A stretch of 64,000 nt of DNA from positions 1,736,001-1,800,000 of the forward strand of contig CBDDAF010000003.1 of assembly GCA_965224815.1 (NCBI GenBank). Direction: 5' to 3'. The stretch is from CAYPEL01 sp036479985. Lineage in GTDB: Bacteria; Pseudomonadota; Gammaproteobacteria; DSM-19610. Each line of letters starts with the position of its first letter. Positions within the stretch are counted from its first letter, which is position 1. The notes below the pieces were generated by a model. That model did no database searches. It saw only the letters and a list, made by a program, of their open reading frames with translations, and was not told the DNA's origin. Made by a program: the position numbers and the translations under genes. Shown one piece after another: positions 54,457 to 62,205 of this stretch.

Positions 54457-54508
54457 TGTTTTTTGACTGTCACGAAGAGAGAGACAGAGAGAGAACTTAC
54501 TAATACAT

Positions 54509-54618
54509 AGTGAACCGTGCAAATGTTGTAGGAGAGGCTTTAGCCGCGATGGACGCCGTAGTTCCATCGCGGCTAAAGCCTCTCCTACAGATACTTGCTA
54601 ATTAATCAGAGGTTCTAA
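54509..54618 (-). repeat. Palindromic repeat element, copy F, overlapping the end of the L,D-transpeptidase gene
   Basis: A reversed copy. Arms lie at 54527-54550 and 54566-54589, with matched changes (gagaggctt/aagcctctc instead of gagcggctt/aagccgctc). The right outer part (tacttgctaattaatcagaggttctaa) runs into the minus-strand L,D-transpeptidase gene and encodes its last residues LEPLIN and the TAG stop. Confidence 0.85.
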
Positions 54619-56301
54619 AGTGTTTAGTAAACTTAACGGTTCTTGCGTAGTTTCATTCGTCGCAAATGTTTGCTGCGGCATAGCTTGTGCAGCAGGCAAG
54701 CGCGCCATAATATGCCGGTCATTGTGGTACAAGTCTTTTCTGAAATTAATCTCACCCGACTCTTTTACCCAGACTGTTTGGTAAACAATATGTACCGGTA
54801 GATGTACTGGTAACTTGATAGAACGGTTTTTCCCGGTATCTACACCCTTCTGAATGGCTTCAGAGTTCCAGTTCTCCCCCAACACATAATCTGCCAGCCT
54901 CAACGGGTCTTCAACCCGGACACAGCCATGACTAAAGGTACGCTGCACCTTACTAAATAATGATTTACTGGGTGTATCGTGCAAATACACGCTGAATTTA
55001 TTAGGAAATATGAACTTGATCTGACCCAGGGCGTTACGGCCACCAGGTTCCTGGCGTAACCGGATAGGCAGATTGCGTACGCCCCGGTATTTCCGAAAGT
55101 TCACTCTGTTCGGATTCAAGACAGATTTTCCTGATATGACCCGTATGTTTTTACGCGATAAATAACCGGGATGGGCGCGCTCCTTTGGAATTAATTCATC
55201 GCGGGCAATTTTATTGGGAACGTTCCAATAGGGATTCAACACCAGATAACGCATGTCCTCGCTAAAAGATGGTGTTTGATGATTTGATTTACCAACCACT
55301 ACGCGCATGGATAAAACAGACCGGTCATTTTCAATTGCCTGCAGTTCAAAAGCTGCCGTATTCACACGAATATGACGATCACCCATGTCTCGTGGCAACC
55401 AGCGCCAGCGTTCTAAATTAGCCGTTATTTGCTGGATACGCTTTTCAACCGGCGCATGCAGGGCATAGCGGGTTGTTTGACCGACCACTCCGTCTGCATC
55501 AAGACCATGCCGTACTTGAAAGCGTTTAACTGCTTCCTGTAATTCGTAGCCAAAGTTTGCGAGCTGCGAAGCATTAGCAGGCAAATCACCTGTTATCTGC
55601 AAACGTTTACGCAACAATAGAATTTCTTCACTTTGTGTATCCAGCTCAAGTGAAGGGCCATATATGGCAAATTGTGGCCAACCACCACGCTCCTTGATCG
55701 CAATGTAAAATGCCCGTGCTTCAACAAGACGCCGGTAACTAGCATACTGCGGAGATAAATCACGCAGCACTGCTTCAACATTATTACTCAAAAACGCTTT
55801 CTCCAAAACTGACAATGCATTAACTTTTGGTAATGGGTAGCGCCATTTTTCTTTAAGAGAACGGGGATCAAGCTGCCCCCGACCTGCTTGTTGCGCGTAA
55901 TCAAGAAATGCGTCTGTTAATAAAACATCGAGCCAGGCCCGATCCTTTTCATCTGGCAATTTCTGCTGGGCTTCAATGGCACTGGCATAATGTCCAGGTT
56001 TAACCAAGCCTTCAAGATGAGCTGTACGCAATACATGTATCAGCTCATCAGCCCGTGAGTGTGCCGCATAAGTTCCAGTCCAGAATGGCTGGAAGTCATG
56101 TTCACGGTAAAACTTACTAACTAAAGCAGTATTGTTAAGTGTCTTCTCAGCATGCAATTGCTCGATGTAATGCCGCACACTCGATGGCTCTAATTGTTGA
56201 TTTAACTGCGCGTGATCAGACAAAGCCGTGACGTGGAAAAGCATCCCCAGCACTGCAAATAAATTTAAAAAGCTGAATGGGTGGTGTACATGGCATGGCA
56301 T
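54598..56301 (-). CDS. L,D-transpeptidase (YcbB/LdtD-like)
   Basis: A periplasmic enzyme that makes 3-3 crosslinks in peptidoglycan. The 567-residue protein has a signal peptide (about 8-27), a scaffold domain, a peptidoglycan-binding domain (about 250-290, YELQEAVKRFQVRHGLDADGVVG), and a YkuD catalytic domain with H458 and C460 in SHGCVRV. AAGGAGG lies 7 nt before the ATG. The final six residues come from the palindromic repeat copy F, so the original C-terminus may have been altered. Confidence 0.93.
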   Translation of the reverse strand: MPCHVHHPFSFLNLFAVLGMLFHVTALSDHAQLNQQLEPSSVRHYIEQLHAEKTLNNTALVSKFYREHDFQPFWTGTYAAHSRADELIHVLRTAHLEGLVKPGHYASAIEAQQKLPDEKDRAWLDVLLTDAFLDYAQQAGRGQLDPRSLKEKWRYPLPKVNALSVLEKAFLSNNVEAVLRDLSPQYASYRRLVEARAFYIAIKERGGWPQFAIYGPSLELDTQSEEILLLRKRLQITGDLPANASQLANFGYELQEAVKRFQVRHGLDADGVVGQTTRYALHAPVEKRIQQITANLERWRWLPRDMGDRHIRVNTAAFELQAIENDRSVLSMRVVVGKSNHQTPSFSEDMRYLVLNPYWNVPNKIARDELIPKERAHPGYLSRKNIRVISGKSVLNPNRVNFRKYRGVRNLPIRLRQEPGGRNALGQIKFIFPNKFSVYLHDTPSKSLFSKVQRTFSHGCVRVEDPLRLADYVLGENWNSEAIQKGVDTGKNRSIKLPVHLPVHIVYQTVWVKESGEINFRKDLYHNDRHIMARLPAAQAMPQQTFATNETTQEPLSLLNTLEPLIN

Positions 56302-56589
56302 GACATCACCTCCTTATGTTATCCGGGCGCAAATCTGTTACCACGCCCAATTGTTATTATTAAATCGTCCAGCTGATGCTGGCTCTTCTATTGAGGAAGG
56401 AGTTTAGCTAAATTACATTAGTCTTTGTATTGTACTTGCCCAGTTTGCTACATAAGCTGGAAAAGCACGGGTTTTCCATCACTTAAATAGCTATCGCACT
56501 ACTGACATAGCTATATATAAGATAATTAGTACAGTATGGATATACGCGAGTATCCGCGCCGAGAAGCGATTATTCGACTGATATTATAG

Positions 56590-57390
56590 TTACACCCAGA
56601 ACATCCAGAGCAGGAAGACACCGAGTAATAAGCGATAAATAACAAAAGGCAACATACCAATGCTGTCGAGCAACTTCAGAAACACATGGATACACAGGTA
56701 AGCACTGACTCCAGATAGAATCGCACCAATGGCAAGTATTTGCCAATCCACAGGCACGGTTGAATCAAGCAGTTTACTGGCTTCATATCCAGCTGCCATC
56801 AAGATCGATGGTATCGATAGCAAAAATGAAAAACGTGCTGCCGCCTTTCGATCAAGACCCATCATCAAACCAGCCGTAATGGTAATACCAGAACGCGATG
56901 TTCCAGGAATTATCGCGATTGCTTGTGCAAGCGCAATAACCACCACATCGCGTACCCGCATACTGTATTCACAACGCAACGGTCTGGCACTCGCATCCGC
57001 CCACCACAACAGCAAGCCAAATCCAATTGTCGTAACAGCGATCACCAGGGGGGAACGTAAATCAGTACTGACTACATCGTGAAACAACAATCCTGCCAAG
57101 CCTAACGGAATAGTTCCAAGTATGACGAACCAGGCAAGTTTCGAATCGTCATTTAGACAGCGGGTTTTCAGTGATTCCAGCCAGGCATGCCACATCACTG
57201 CCAGCTCATGTCTAAAATAAACCACCACGGCACTGAGTGTACCGAAATGCACGGTCACGTCGAAAGCCAGCCCCTGATCCTGCCAACCGGTTAACAGCGG
57301 CACCAGTATCAGATGTGCCGAACTGGACACCGGTAAAAATTCGGTTAAGCCTTGTAACAAGGCAAGTATTGCTGCCTGAAAAATATCCAT
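56590..57390 (-). CDS. uppP: Undecaprenyl-diphosphatase (UppP/BacA)
   Basis: A membrane phosphatase that recycles the lipid carrier of cell-wall synthesis. The 266-residue protein has the two BacA motifs: GLTEFLPVSSSAH (15-27, catalytic Glu17) and PGTSRSG (about 160-166). It has about eight membrane helices. It lies 29 nt after midA on the same strand. Confidence 0.95.
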   Translation of the reverse strand: MDIFQAAILALLQGLTEFLPVSSSAHLILVPLLTGWQDQGLAFDVTVHFGTLSAVVVYFRHELAVMWHAWLESLKTRCLNDDSKLAWFVILGTIPLGLAGLLFHDVVSTDLRSPLVIAVTTIGFGLLLWWADASARPLRCEYSMRVRDVVVIALAQAIAIIPGTSRSGITITAGLMMGLDRKAAARFSFLLSIPSILMAAGYEASKLLDSTVPVDWQILAIGAILSGVSAYLCIHVFLKLLDSIGMLPFVIYRLLLGVFLLWMFWV

Positions 57391-57419
57391 GTTGTTTTAC
57401 TTTATCACTTTGGTGCAGT

Positions 57420-58613
57420 TTATAATCGGCTGCGTAAATCCTGCATGGTAAAACCACCTGGACTTACCGCCTCTTTTTTTACAAAGGCAATCGCCTTGAA
57501 TCGCTCTCCCATCTCACCTGGAAGTGTTAATGTCTTTATTTCGCTGACACGTTTGAAAAACACAGCTGCTTCAGATTGATCAATTTCAGCAAGCATGCCT
57601 TCCAAATTATTATCCAGCAGATACTGCGCCTGCGCACAATAACCGGCCAGTTGCAGCCCGGCTGCATCAGCGCCATACGCCAGCGCTGTAAAATCTACAT
57701 AAGCCGTTATATCTTGCAGACCAGGAAATAAAAACGGATCCGGATGCGCGCGATGTTTATAGTGGCACATCAAAGTGCCCCTGTTGCGTTGCGAGTGGTA
57801 ATACTCGGCACGGCCGCACCCATAATCTATTAATAATAACGCGCCCTGATCAATACAGGCACTCAGACTCTGAATCCAGGCAGGTAAGGTTGGGCTGAAT
57901 TCAGATTCAAAACCGTCAGGCCAACCACAGGATCGCGCCACACCAGAAAGCATGCCACACAATGTCTGATCCGTATTCAGAAGCCTGGTCATGATCAGCG
58001 CATCATCTTTAATACCCACGCCAAGTTCTTTTGCCTTACCCGCCGACCAGCGAAAGCGTTTAACCGGTAGCGCATCAGCCACTTCATTACCCAGAATGAC
58101 ACCGTTAATCGGGGTATCGGGAAGTTGATCCAGCCAGACAATTCGCGACAGGAATTCGGGAATATCTTTTTCAAATCGCTGCCGCTGACGCTCCCGGAGA
58201 TCAGCACTACGATCAAGAATATAATAGTGTGCCGGCAACTGATCCAATGCCTGAAGTTCACGCAAAACATCCACTGCCATCACTCCACTACCGGCACCCA
58301 GTTCGAGCAGGTCGCCACCACTGAGACTTGCAAGAACTTTTGCGACAGAATGTGCAATACAACGACCAAACAAAGAGCTAATTTCAGGGGCTGTTACAAA
58401 ATCGCCAGCACTACCAAATTTTTGAGTGCCATTACTGTAATAACCCAGGCCCGGCGCATATAACACCAGCTCCATGTATCGATCAAAGGGGATAGCACCC
58501 CCCTCAGCTTTTATCTCCTGCTTGATAGTATCCAGTAATGCCTGACTAACAGCAGCAGCATGGGCATCCGGTTGTGGGAAATCGACGGCGGGCAAAGGTT
58601 GTGTGGCAATCAA
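57420..58613 (-). CDS. MidA/NDUFAF7-family SAM-dependent methyltransferase
   Basis: A 397-residue methyltransferase with the SAM motif LLELGAGSGVMA (about 100-111), an early PGLGYYSNG, and a DYGCGRAEYYH segment typical of the family whose mitochondrial member methylates an arginine of complex I. The bacterial substrate is unknown. It starts with TTG overlapping the folK stop (TTGA), so it is translationally coupled to folK-folB. Confidence 0.88.
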   Translation of the reverse strand: MIATQPLPAVDFPQPDAHAAAVSQALLDTIKQEIKAEGGAIPFDRYMELVLYAPGLGYYSNGTQKFGSAGDFVTAPEISSLFGRCIAHSVAKVLASLSGGDLLELGAGSGVMAVDVLRELQALDQLPAHYYILDRSADLRERQRQRFEKDIPEFLSRIVWLDQLPDTPINGVILGNEVADALPVKRFRWSAGKAKELGVGIKDDALIMTRLLNTDQTLCGMLSGVARSCGWPDGFESEFSPTLPAWIQSLSACIDQGALLLIDYGCGRAEYYHSQRNRGTLMCHYKHRAHPDPFLFPGLQDITAYVDFTALAYGADAAGLQLAGYCAQAQYLLDNNLEGMLAEIDQSEAAVFFKRVSEIKTLTLPGEMGERFKAIAFVKKEAVSPGGFTMQDLRSRL

Positions 58614-59092
58614 AATTCTATGGGAGACATCGGCTGTTCACTGTCATCAAATTCTTTCCATAAAACCTGATAACTTTTATGCTCAAGCGGATGTATTTTC
58701 TGTCCGGCAATTTCCGCCAATGGCCCCAACACAAAAGCATATTTAAGAATCTCGTCGCGCGGCAAGCTGAGATGATCTTCTTCGATAACCACATCGTCAT
58801 ACAGCAACAGATCAAGATCCAGGGTACGGTCACTGAAGCGCTTCCCCTGCCTGTCACGGCCATGATCATGCTCAATAATTCGCAATGCCTCGACCAGTTC
58901 GTATGGTTCCTGCAAGGTTTCAAAACCTACCACAAGGTTGTAAAACGCACTGCCCTCAAAACCGACGGCGACAGTTTCGTAAACACTTGACTGCTCGAGC
59001 TCGCCAAATTCTGTTCGCATCACGTCAAGTGCAGAGCGAATATTCGCTTCACGCTCAATGTTACTGCCAAGACTTATGTAGACATACGCCAC
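58610..59092 (-). CDS. folK: HPPK, folate synthesis (FolK)
   Basis: 2-amino-4-hydroxy-6-hydroxymethyldihydropteridine pyrophosphokinase transfers pyrophosphate to the pterin. The 160-residue protein has ISLGSNIERE at the start and the Mg/ATP motif DRTLDLDLLLYDD. I chose the GTG at 59092, which has GGAG 9 nt upstream. The frame is open from a TTG at 59119 inside folB. It follows folB with a 4-nt gap. Confidence 0.95.
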   Translation of the reverse strand: MAYVYISLGSNIEREANIRSALDVMRTEFGELEQSSVYETVAVGFEGSAFYNLVVGFETLQEPYELVEALRIIEHDHGRDRQGKRFSDRTLDLDLLLYDDVVIEEDHLSLPRDEILKYAFVLGPLAEIAGQKIHPLEHKSYQVLWKEFDDSEQPMSPIEF

Positions 59093-59096
59093 TTGA

Positions 59097-59453
59097 TTAA
59101 CTCCGTTTACCGCGCTCAATAATTACACCGACACCAGACACGCCGGACACAGCATTTATTTTATTCATTGTTAACTTCAACCAGGGTATTTTGAATTCTT
59201 TCAACACAGTTTCTGCCATGCGTTCTGCAAGTGTTTCTACTAACTGCGCTTTACTTTCTTCTGCTAATCTCTTAAGACAATCTGAAACAGCTTTGTAGTC
59301 AATCGCATCATCGATTGCATCACTTTTTGCTGCCGCACGAATATCGCCGCCCATTTCCAGATCAATACGTAAAGTTTGCTTGATCTTGCGCTCCCAATCG
59401 AAGATACCGATGACTGTCTTTACACGCAGGTCATTGATGAAAACTATATCCAC
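59097..59453 (-). CDS. folB: Dihydroneopterin aldolase, folate synthesis (FolB)
   Basis: Converts dihydroneopterin to the FolK substrate. The 118-residue protein has the family start IVFINDLRVKTVIGIFDWER, DYKAVSDCL, and a closing GVGVIIERG. It is the first gene of the folB-folK-midA unit. Confidence 0.95.
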   Translation of the reverse strand: MDIVFINDLRVKTVIGIFDWERKIKQTLRIDLEMGGDIRAAAKSDAIDDAIDYKAVSDCLKRLAEESKAQLVETLAERMAETVLKEFKIPWLKLTMNKINAVSGVSGVGVIIERGKRS

Positions 59454-59762
59454 ATTCAGGTTTCCTTACTATTAATCAGCACACTATAAACGTTAGAGAG
59501 GCGCGACAAAACAACTTCAGCAATTCTCTTAAATTCTTTGCGATCTTTGCGCCTCTGCGAGAGTCACCTTACTGGAAAAAGATTAAATAGCGAAAATCTG
59601 TAGGAGCGGCTTTAGCCGCGATGAACGACGCAGCCCCATCGCGGCTAAAGCCGCTCCTACAGAATTTGCACTGTTACCAATGACAGCGCGTACGACACAT
59701 CAGAGCCGCCTTAATAATTTACTACGCTTGACCTGATGTGAACAAAGCATTCCAATACGCAA
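59454..59762. other. Repeat-filled gap between folB and plsY
   Basis: A 309-nt divergent gap with no gene. It holds a single ctttgcg-type repeat arm (about 59530-59565) and palindromic copy G (59575-59713). The folB promoter should lie in the first roughly 60 nt and the plsY promoter at the far end. Neither shows a clear consensus. Confidence 0.6.
59575..59713 (+). repeat. Palindromic repeat element, copy G
   Basis: A forward copy with perfect 25-bp arms at 59598-59622 and 59638-59662, the loop gaacgacgcagcccc, and the family right flank ending acgacacatcagag-ccgccttaa. Unlike the other copies it stands upstream of both neighbouring genes rather than after a stop. Confidence 0.85.
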
Positions 59763-60350
59763 ATGGTCACACAAATTCTACTCGTCGTTGCCGGATATTT
59801 ATTTGGCAGCCTGTCATCCGCCATTATTATTTGCCGCCTGCTGGGCCTGCCTGATCCGCGCAGCGAGGGTTCAGGAAATCCAGGTGCTACCAACGTACTG
59901 CGTATCGGTGGCAAGAAAGCCGCTGCCGCCACGTTGGCGGGTGACATGCTCAAGGGCATGATTCCAGTATTAATTGCACGCGCCTTAGACGCCGATATCC
60001 TGACCCAGTCATTAGTTGCTGTTGCTGCATTTCTCGGCCATATTTATCCGGTGTTTTTTGGTTTTCGCGGCGGCAAGGGCGTCGCAACAGCATTGGGTGT
60101 CTTACTCGGACTAAACTGGATAGTCGGTTTGCTTACAATCTCAACCTGGCTGGTCGTCGCCTACTTTTTTAAAATCTCATCACTGGCCGCACTGGTGGCG
60201 ATCCTGATTACACCCTTATATATCTGGTGGCTGATACCACATCCGGCGCTACTGACCGCGATGATTTTTATGGGCGCACTGTTATTCTGGAGACACCGAT
60301 CCAATATCAGGAATCTGCTCGACGGCACTGAAAAACGACTCAAGTCCTGA
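59763..60350 (+). CDS. plsY: Acyl-phosphate:glycerol-3-phosphate acyltransferase
   Basis: A membrane enzyme that starts phospholipid synthesis by acylating glycerol-3-phosphate. The 195-residue protein has the three PlsY motifs: GSGNPGATN (about 37-45), GHIYPVFFGFRGGKG and a later SLAALVAI-type helix. There are five predicted membrane segments. It overlaps tsaD tail to tail by 11 nt. Confidence 0.95.
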   Translation: MVTQILLVVAGYLFGSLSSAIIICRLLGLPDPRSEGSGNPGATNVLRIGGKKAAAATLAGDMLKGMIPVLIARALDADILTQSLVAVAAFLGHIYPVFFGFRGGKGVATALGVLLGLNWIVGLLTISTWLVVAYFFKISSLAALVAILITPLYIWWLIPHPALLTAMIFMGALLFWRHRSNIRNLLDGTEKRLKS

Positions 60351-61359
60351 CAGCCGCCAACGTTTCTAACGACCAGCGCGGTTGAACAGTTATCGCCAGA
60401 TCTTCTTTTAGTCCAGCCTGCAACCGGCAGGCTCCCGCGTAAGCAATCATGGCGCCGTTATCGGTACAAAATTCGAGCCTTGGATAAAATACCTGCCAAC
60501 CCGGCGCTTCTACCATCTCATCTAACTGGCCACGCAATCGTTGATTAGCACTGACTCCACCAGCAACGACTAATCGTTCATAGCCAGTTTGTTGCATCGC
60601 ACGTCGGCATTTAATCGTCAGCGTATCCACCACTGCGTCTTCAAATGCACGTGCGATATCCGCTTTTGTCTGTGGATCCGAGGATTGCGAATTGATAGTT
60701 GTCAGCGTAAAGGTCTTTAGACCGCTGAAGCTGAAATCCAGTCCTGGCCGGTCTGTCATAGGTCGCGGGAACCTGAATCGCTTTGGATCGCCGGAATCGG
60801 CCAGTTTTGCCACGGCAGGCCCGCCGGGATAACCCAGACCCAGCATCTTGGCAGTTTTATCGAATGCCTCACCCGCTGCATCATCCAGCGACTCACCCAG
60901 AATCCGGTATTCTCCAACCGCTTTGACCTCAACCAACATGGTGTGGCCACCTGAAACTAACAGGACAATAAAAGGAAATTCCGGCGCTGGCTCCTCCAGC
61001 ATGGGAGCCAGAAGGTGACCCTCCATGTGATGTACACCAATAGCCGGAACACCCAAGGCCCAGGCCAGACTACGGCCAACACAGCCGCCAACCAATAATG
61101 CCCCGATCAATCCCGGCCCAGCAGTATAGGCAACCGCATCGATATCAGCCTTTGAAATATTAATATTATCAATGAGTTGATTGATAAGCGGCAGAATTTT
61201 CCGGATATGGTCTCTGGATGCCAACTCGGGCACCACGCCGCCATACTCAGCATGTAATTCGATCTGACTATGCAGCACGTGCGCCTCCAGCCCATGCTCC
61301 GTATCAAACAGGGCCACACCGGTTTCATCACAGGAAGTCTCAATACCCAGCACACGCAT
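60340..61359 (-). CDS. tsaD: tRNA threonylcarbamoyl transferase subunit TsaD
   Basis: Part of the complex that makes t6A37 in ANN-decoding tRNAs. The 339-residue protein from the ATG at 61359 has GIETSCDETG, the metal-binding HHMEGH, SGGHTMLVEV and the closing CTDNGAMIAYAG. The open frame extends 8 codons further upstream, but the MRVLGIETSCDE start is the family's usual one. It is divergent from rpsU, a classic arrangement. Confidence 0.96.
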   Translation of the reverse strand: MRVLGIETSCDETGVALFDTEHGLEAHVLHSQIELHAEYGGVVPELASRDHIRKILPLINQLIDNINISKADIDAVAYTAGPGLIGALLVGGCVGRSLAWALGVPAIGVHHMEGHLLAPMLEEPAPEFPFIVLLVSGGHTMLVEVKAVGEYRILGESLDDAAGEAFDKTAKMLGLGYPGGPAVAKLADSGDPKRFRFPRPMTDRPGLDFSFSGLKTFTLTTINSQSSDPQTKADIARAFEDAVVDTLTIKCRRAMQQTGYERLVVAGGVSANQRLRGQLDEMVEAPGWQVFYPRLEFCTDNGAMIAYAGACRLQAGLKEDLAITVQPRWSLETLAAVRT

Positions 61360-61472
61360 GCCGCTATGGTACGGTCTGATCACTGGCTTGCAAGTTACGC
61401 CGTGATTTACCTTTAATCCGGTCGCTGCTACACTCTGCGGCCCATTTTAAGATCTTATTGAGGTTTGGCTAT

Positions 61473-61688
61473 ATGCCTAATGTACGAGTTCGGGAAAACG
61501 AACCCTTTGAAGTTGCCATGCGCCGCTTCAAGCGCTCCTGTGAAAAAGCCGGAATTTTATCTGAAGTCCGTCGCCGCGAGTTTTACGAAAAACCCACCCA
61601 GGAACGAAAGCGCAAGCAAGCAGCAGCGGTCAAGAGAACCATGAAAAAGGTTTTCCGCGATAACGCACGCCATACTCGCCTGTACTAA
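61473..61688 (+). CDS. rpsU: Ribosomal protein S21
   Basis: A small-subunit protein of 71 residues, the same length as in E. coli, with the family sequence VRENEPFEVAMRRFKRSCEK and EVRRREFYEKPT. The start at 61473 has GAGG upstream, preferred over an in-frame ATG 15 nt earlier. It opens the rpsU-(yqeY)-dnaG-(rpoD) macromolecular synthesis cluster. Confidence 0.97.
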   Translation: MPNVRVRENEPFEVAMRRFKRSCEKAGILSEVRRREFYEKPTQERKRKQAAAVKRTMKKVFRDNARHTRLY

Positions 61689-61711
61689 CCTTCCCAGCAG
61701 CGGCCCTTAGC

Positions 61712-62155
61712 ATGTCACTCCAGGACCGTATTCAGCAGGATATGAAAGATGCCATGCGCAGTGGCGACAAGCCGCGGCGGGATGTCATTCGCCTGATACT
61801 GGCCGCCATCAAGCAGCGTGAAGTCGATGAACGTATCGTGCTGAATGATGATCAGATACTGGTCGTACTCGATAAAATGGCCAAACAACGCCGTGAATCT
61901 ATCGAACAGTTCACCAAAGCCAACCGCAACGATCTGGTCGAGCAGGAAAATTTTGAATTAGGCATCATCAAGTATTATTTACCCGAACAGCTAGACGATA
62001 GCGCCATCGATGCACTGATTGATGAAGCCCTGCAAACGACCGGTGCCAGCACAATCAAGGACATGGGCAAGGTAATGGGCATACTCAAACCCAAGCTACA
62101 AGGCCGCGCAGACATGAGCACAGTCAGCGGTCGCATCAAGTCCAAACTATCCTGA
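61712..62155 (+). CDS. GatB/YqeY domain protein
   Basis: A 147-residue protein related to the tail domain of the GatB amidotransferase subunit (MKDAMRSGDKPRRDVIRLILAAIK, then YYLPEQLDDSAI and MGKVMGILKPKLQGRADM). It probably binds tRNA, but its cellular role is not settled. Its place between rpsU and dnaG is common in Proteobacteria. It lies 23 nt after rpsU. Confidence 0.93.
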   Translation: MSLQDRIQQDMKDAMRSGDKPRRDVIRLILAAIKQREVDERIVLNDDQILVVLDKMAKQRRESIEQFTKANRNDLVEQENFELGIIKYYLPEQLDDSAIDALIDEALQTTGASTIKDMGKVMGILKPKLQGRADMSTVSGRIKSKLS

Positions 62156-62167
62156 TATTTAGATTTT

Positions 62168-62189
62168 AAAGGGGACAGACCCCTTTTTT
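62168..62189 (+). terminator. Short hairpin with T-tract between yqeY and dnaG
   Basis: A 7-bp stem aaagggg-acaga-cccc(ttt) followed by T residues to 62189. It could terminate or attenuate transcription into dnaG, consistent with the low amounts of primase needed relative to S21. Confidence 0.6.
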
Positions 62190-62205
62190 ACTCTAAAATT
62201 AACGC

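Noticed and set aside
3518..59713. The repeated palindromes as a CRISPR array
   Set aside because: Copies are kilobases apart, lie in both orientations, lack regular spacers and have no cas genes.
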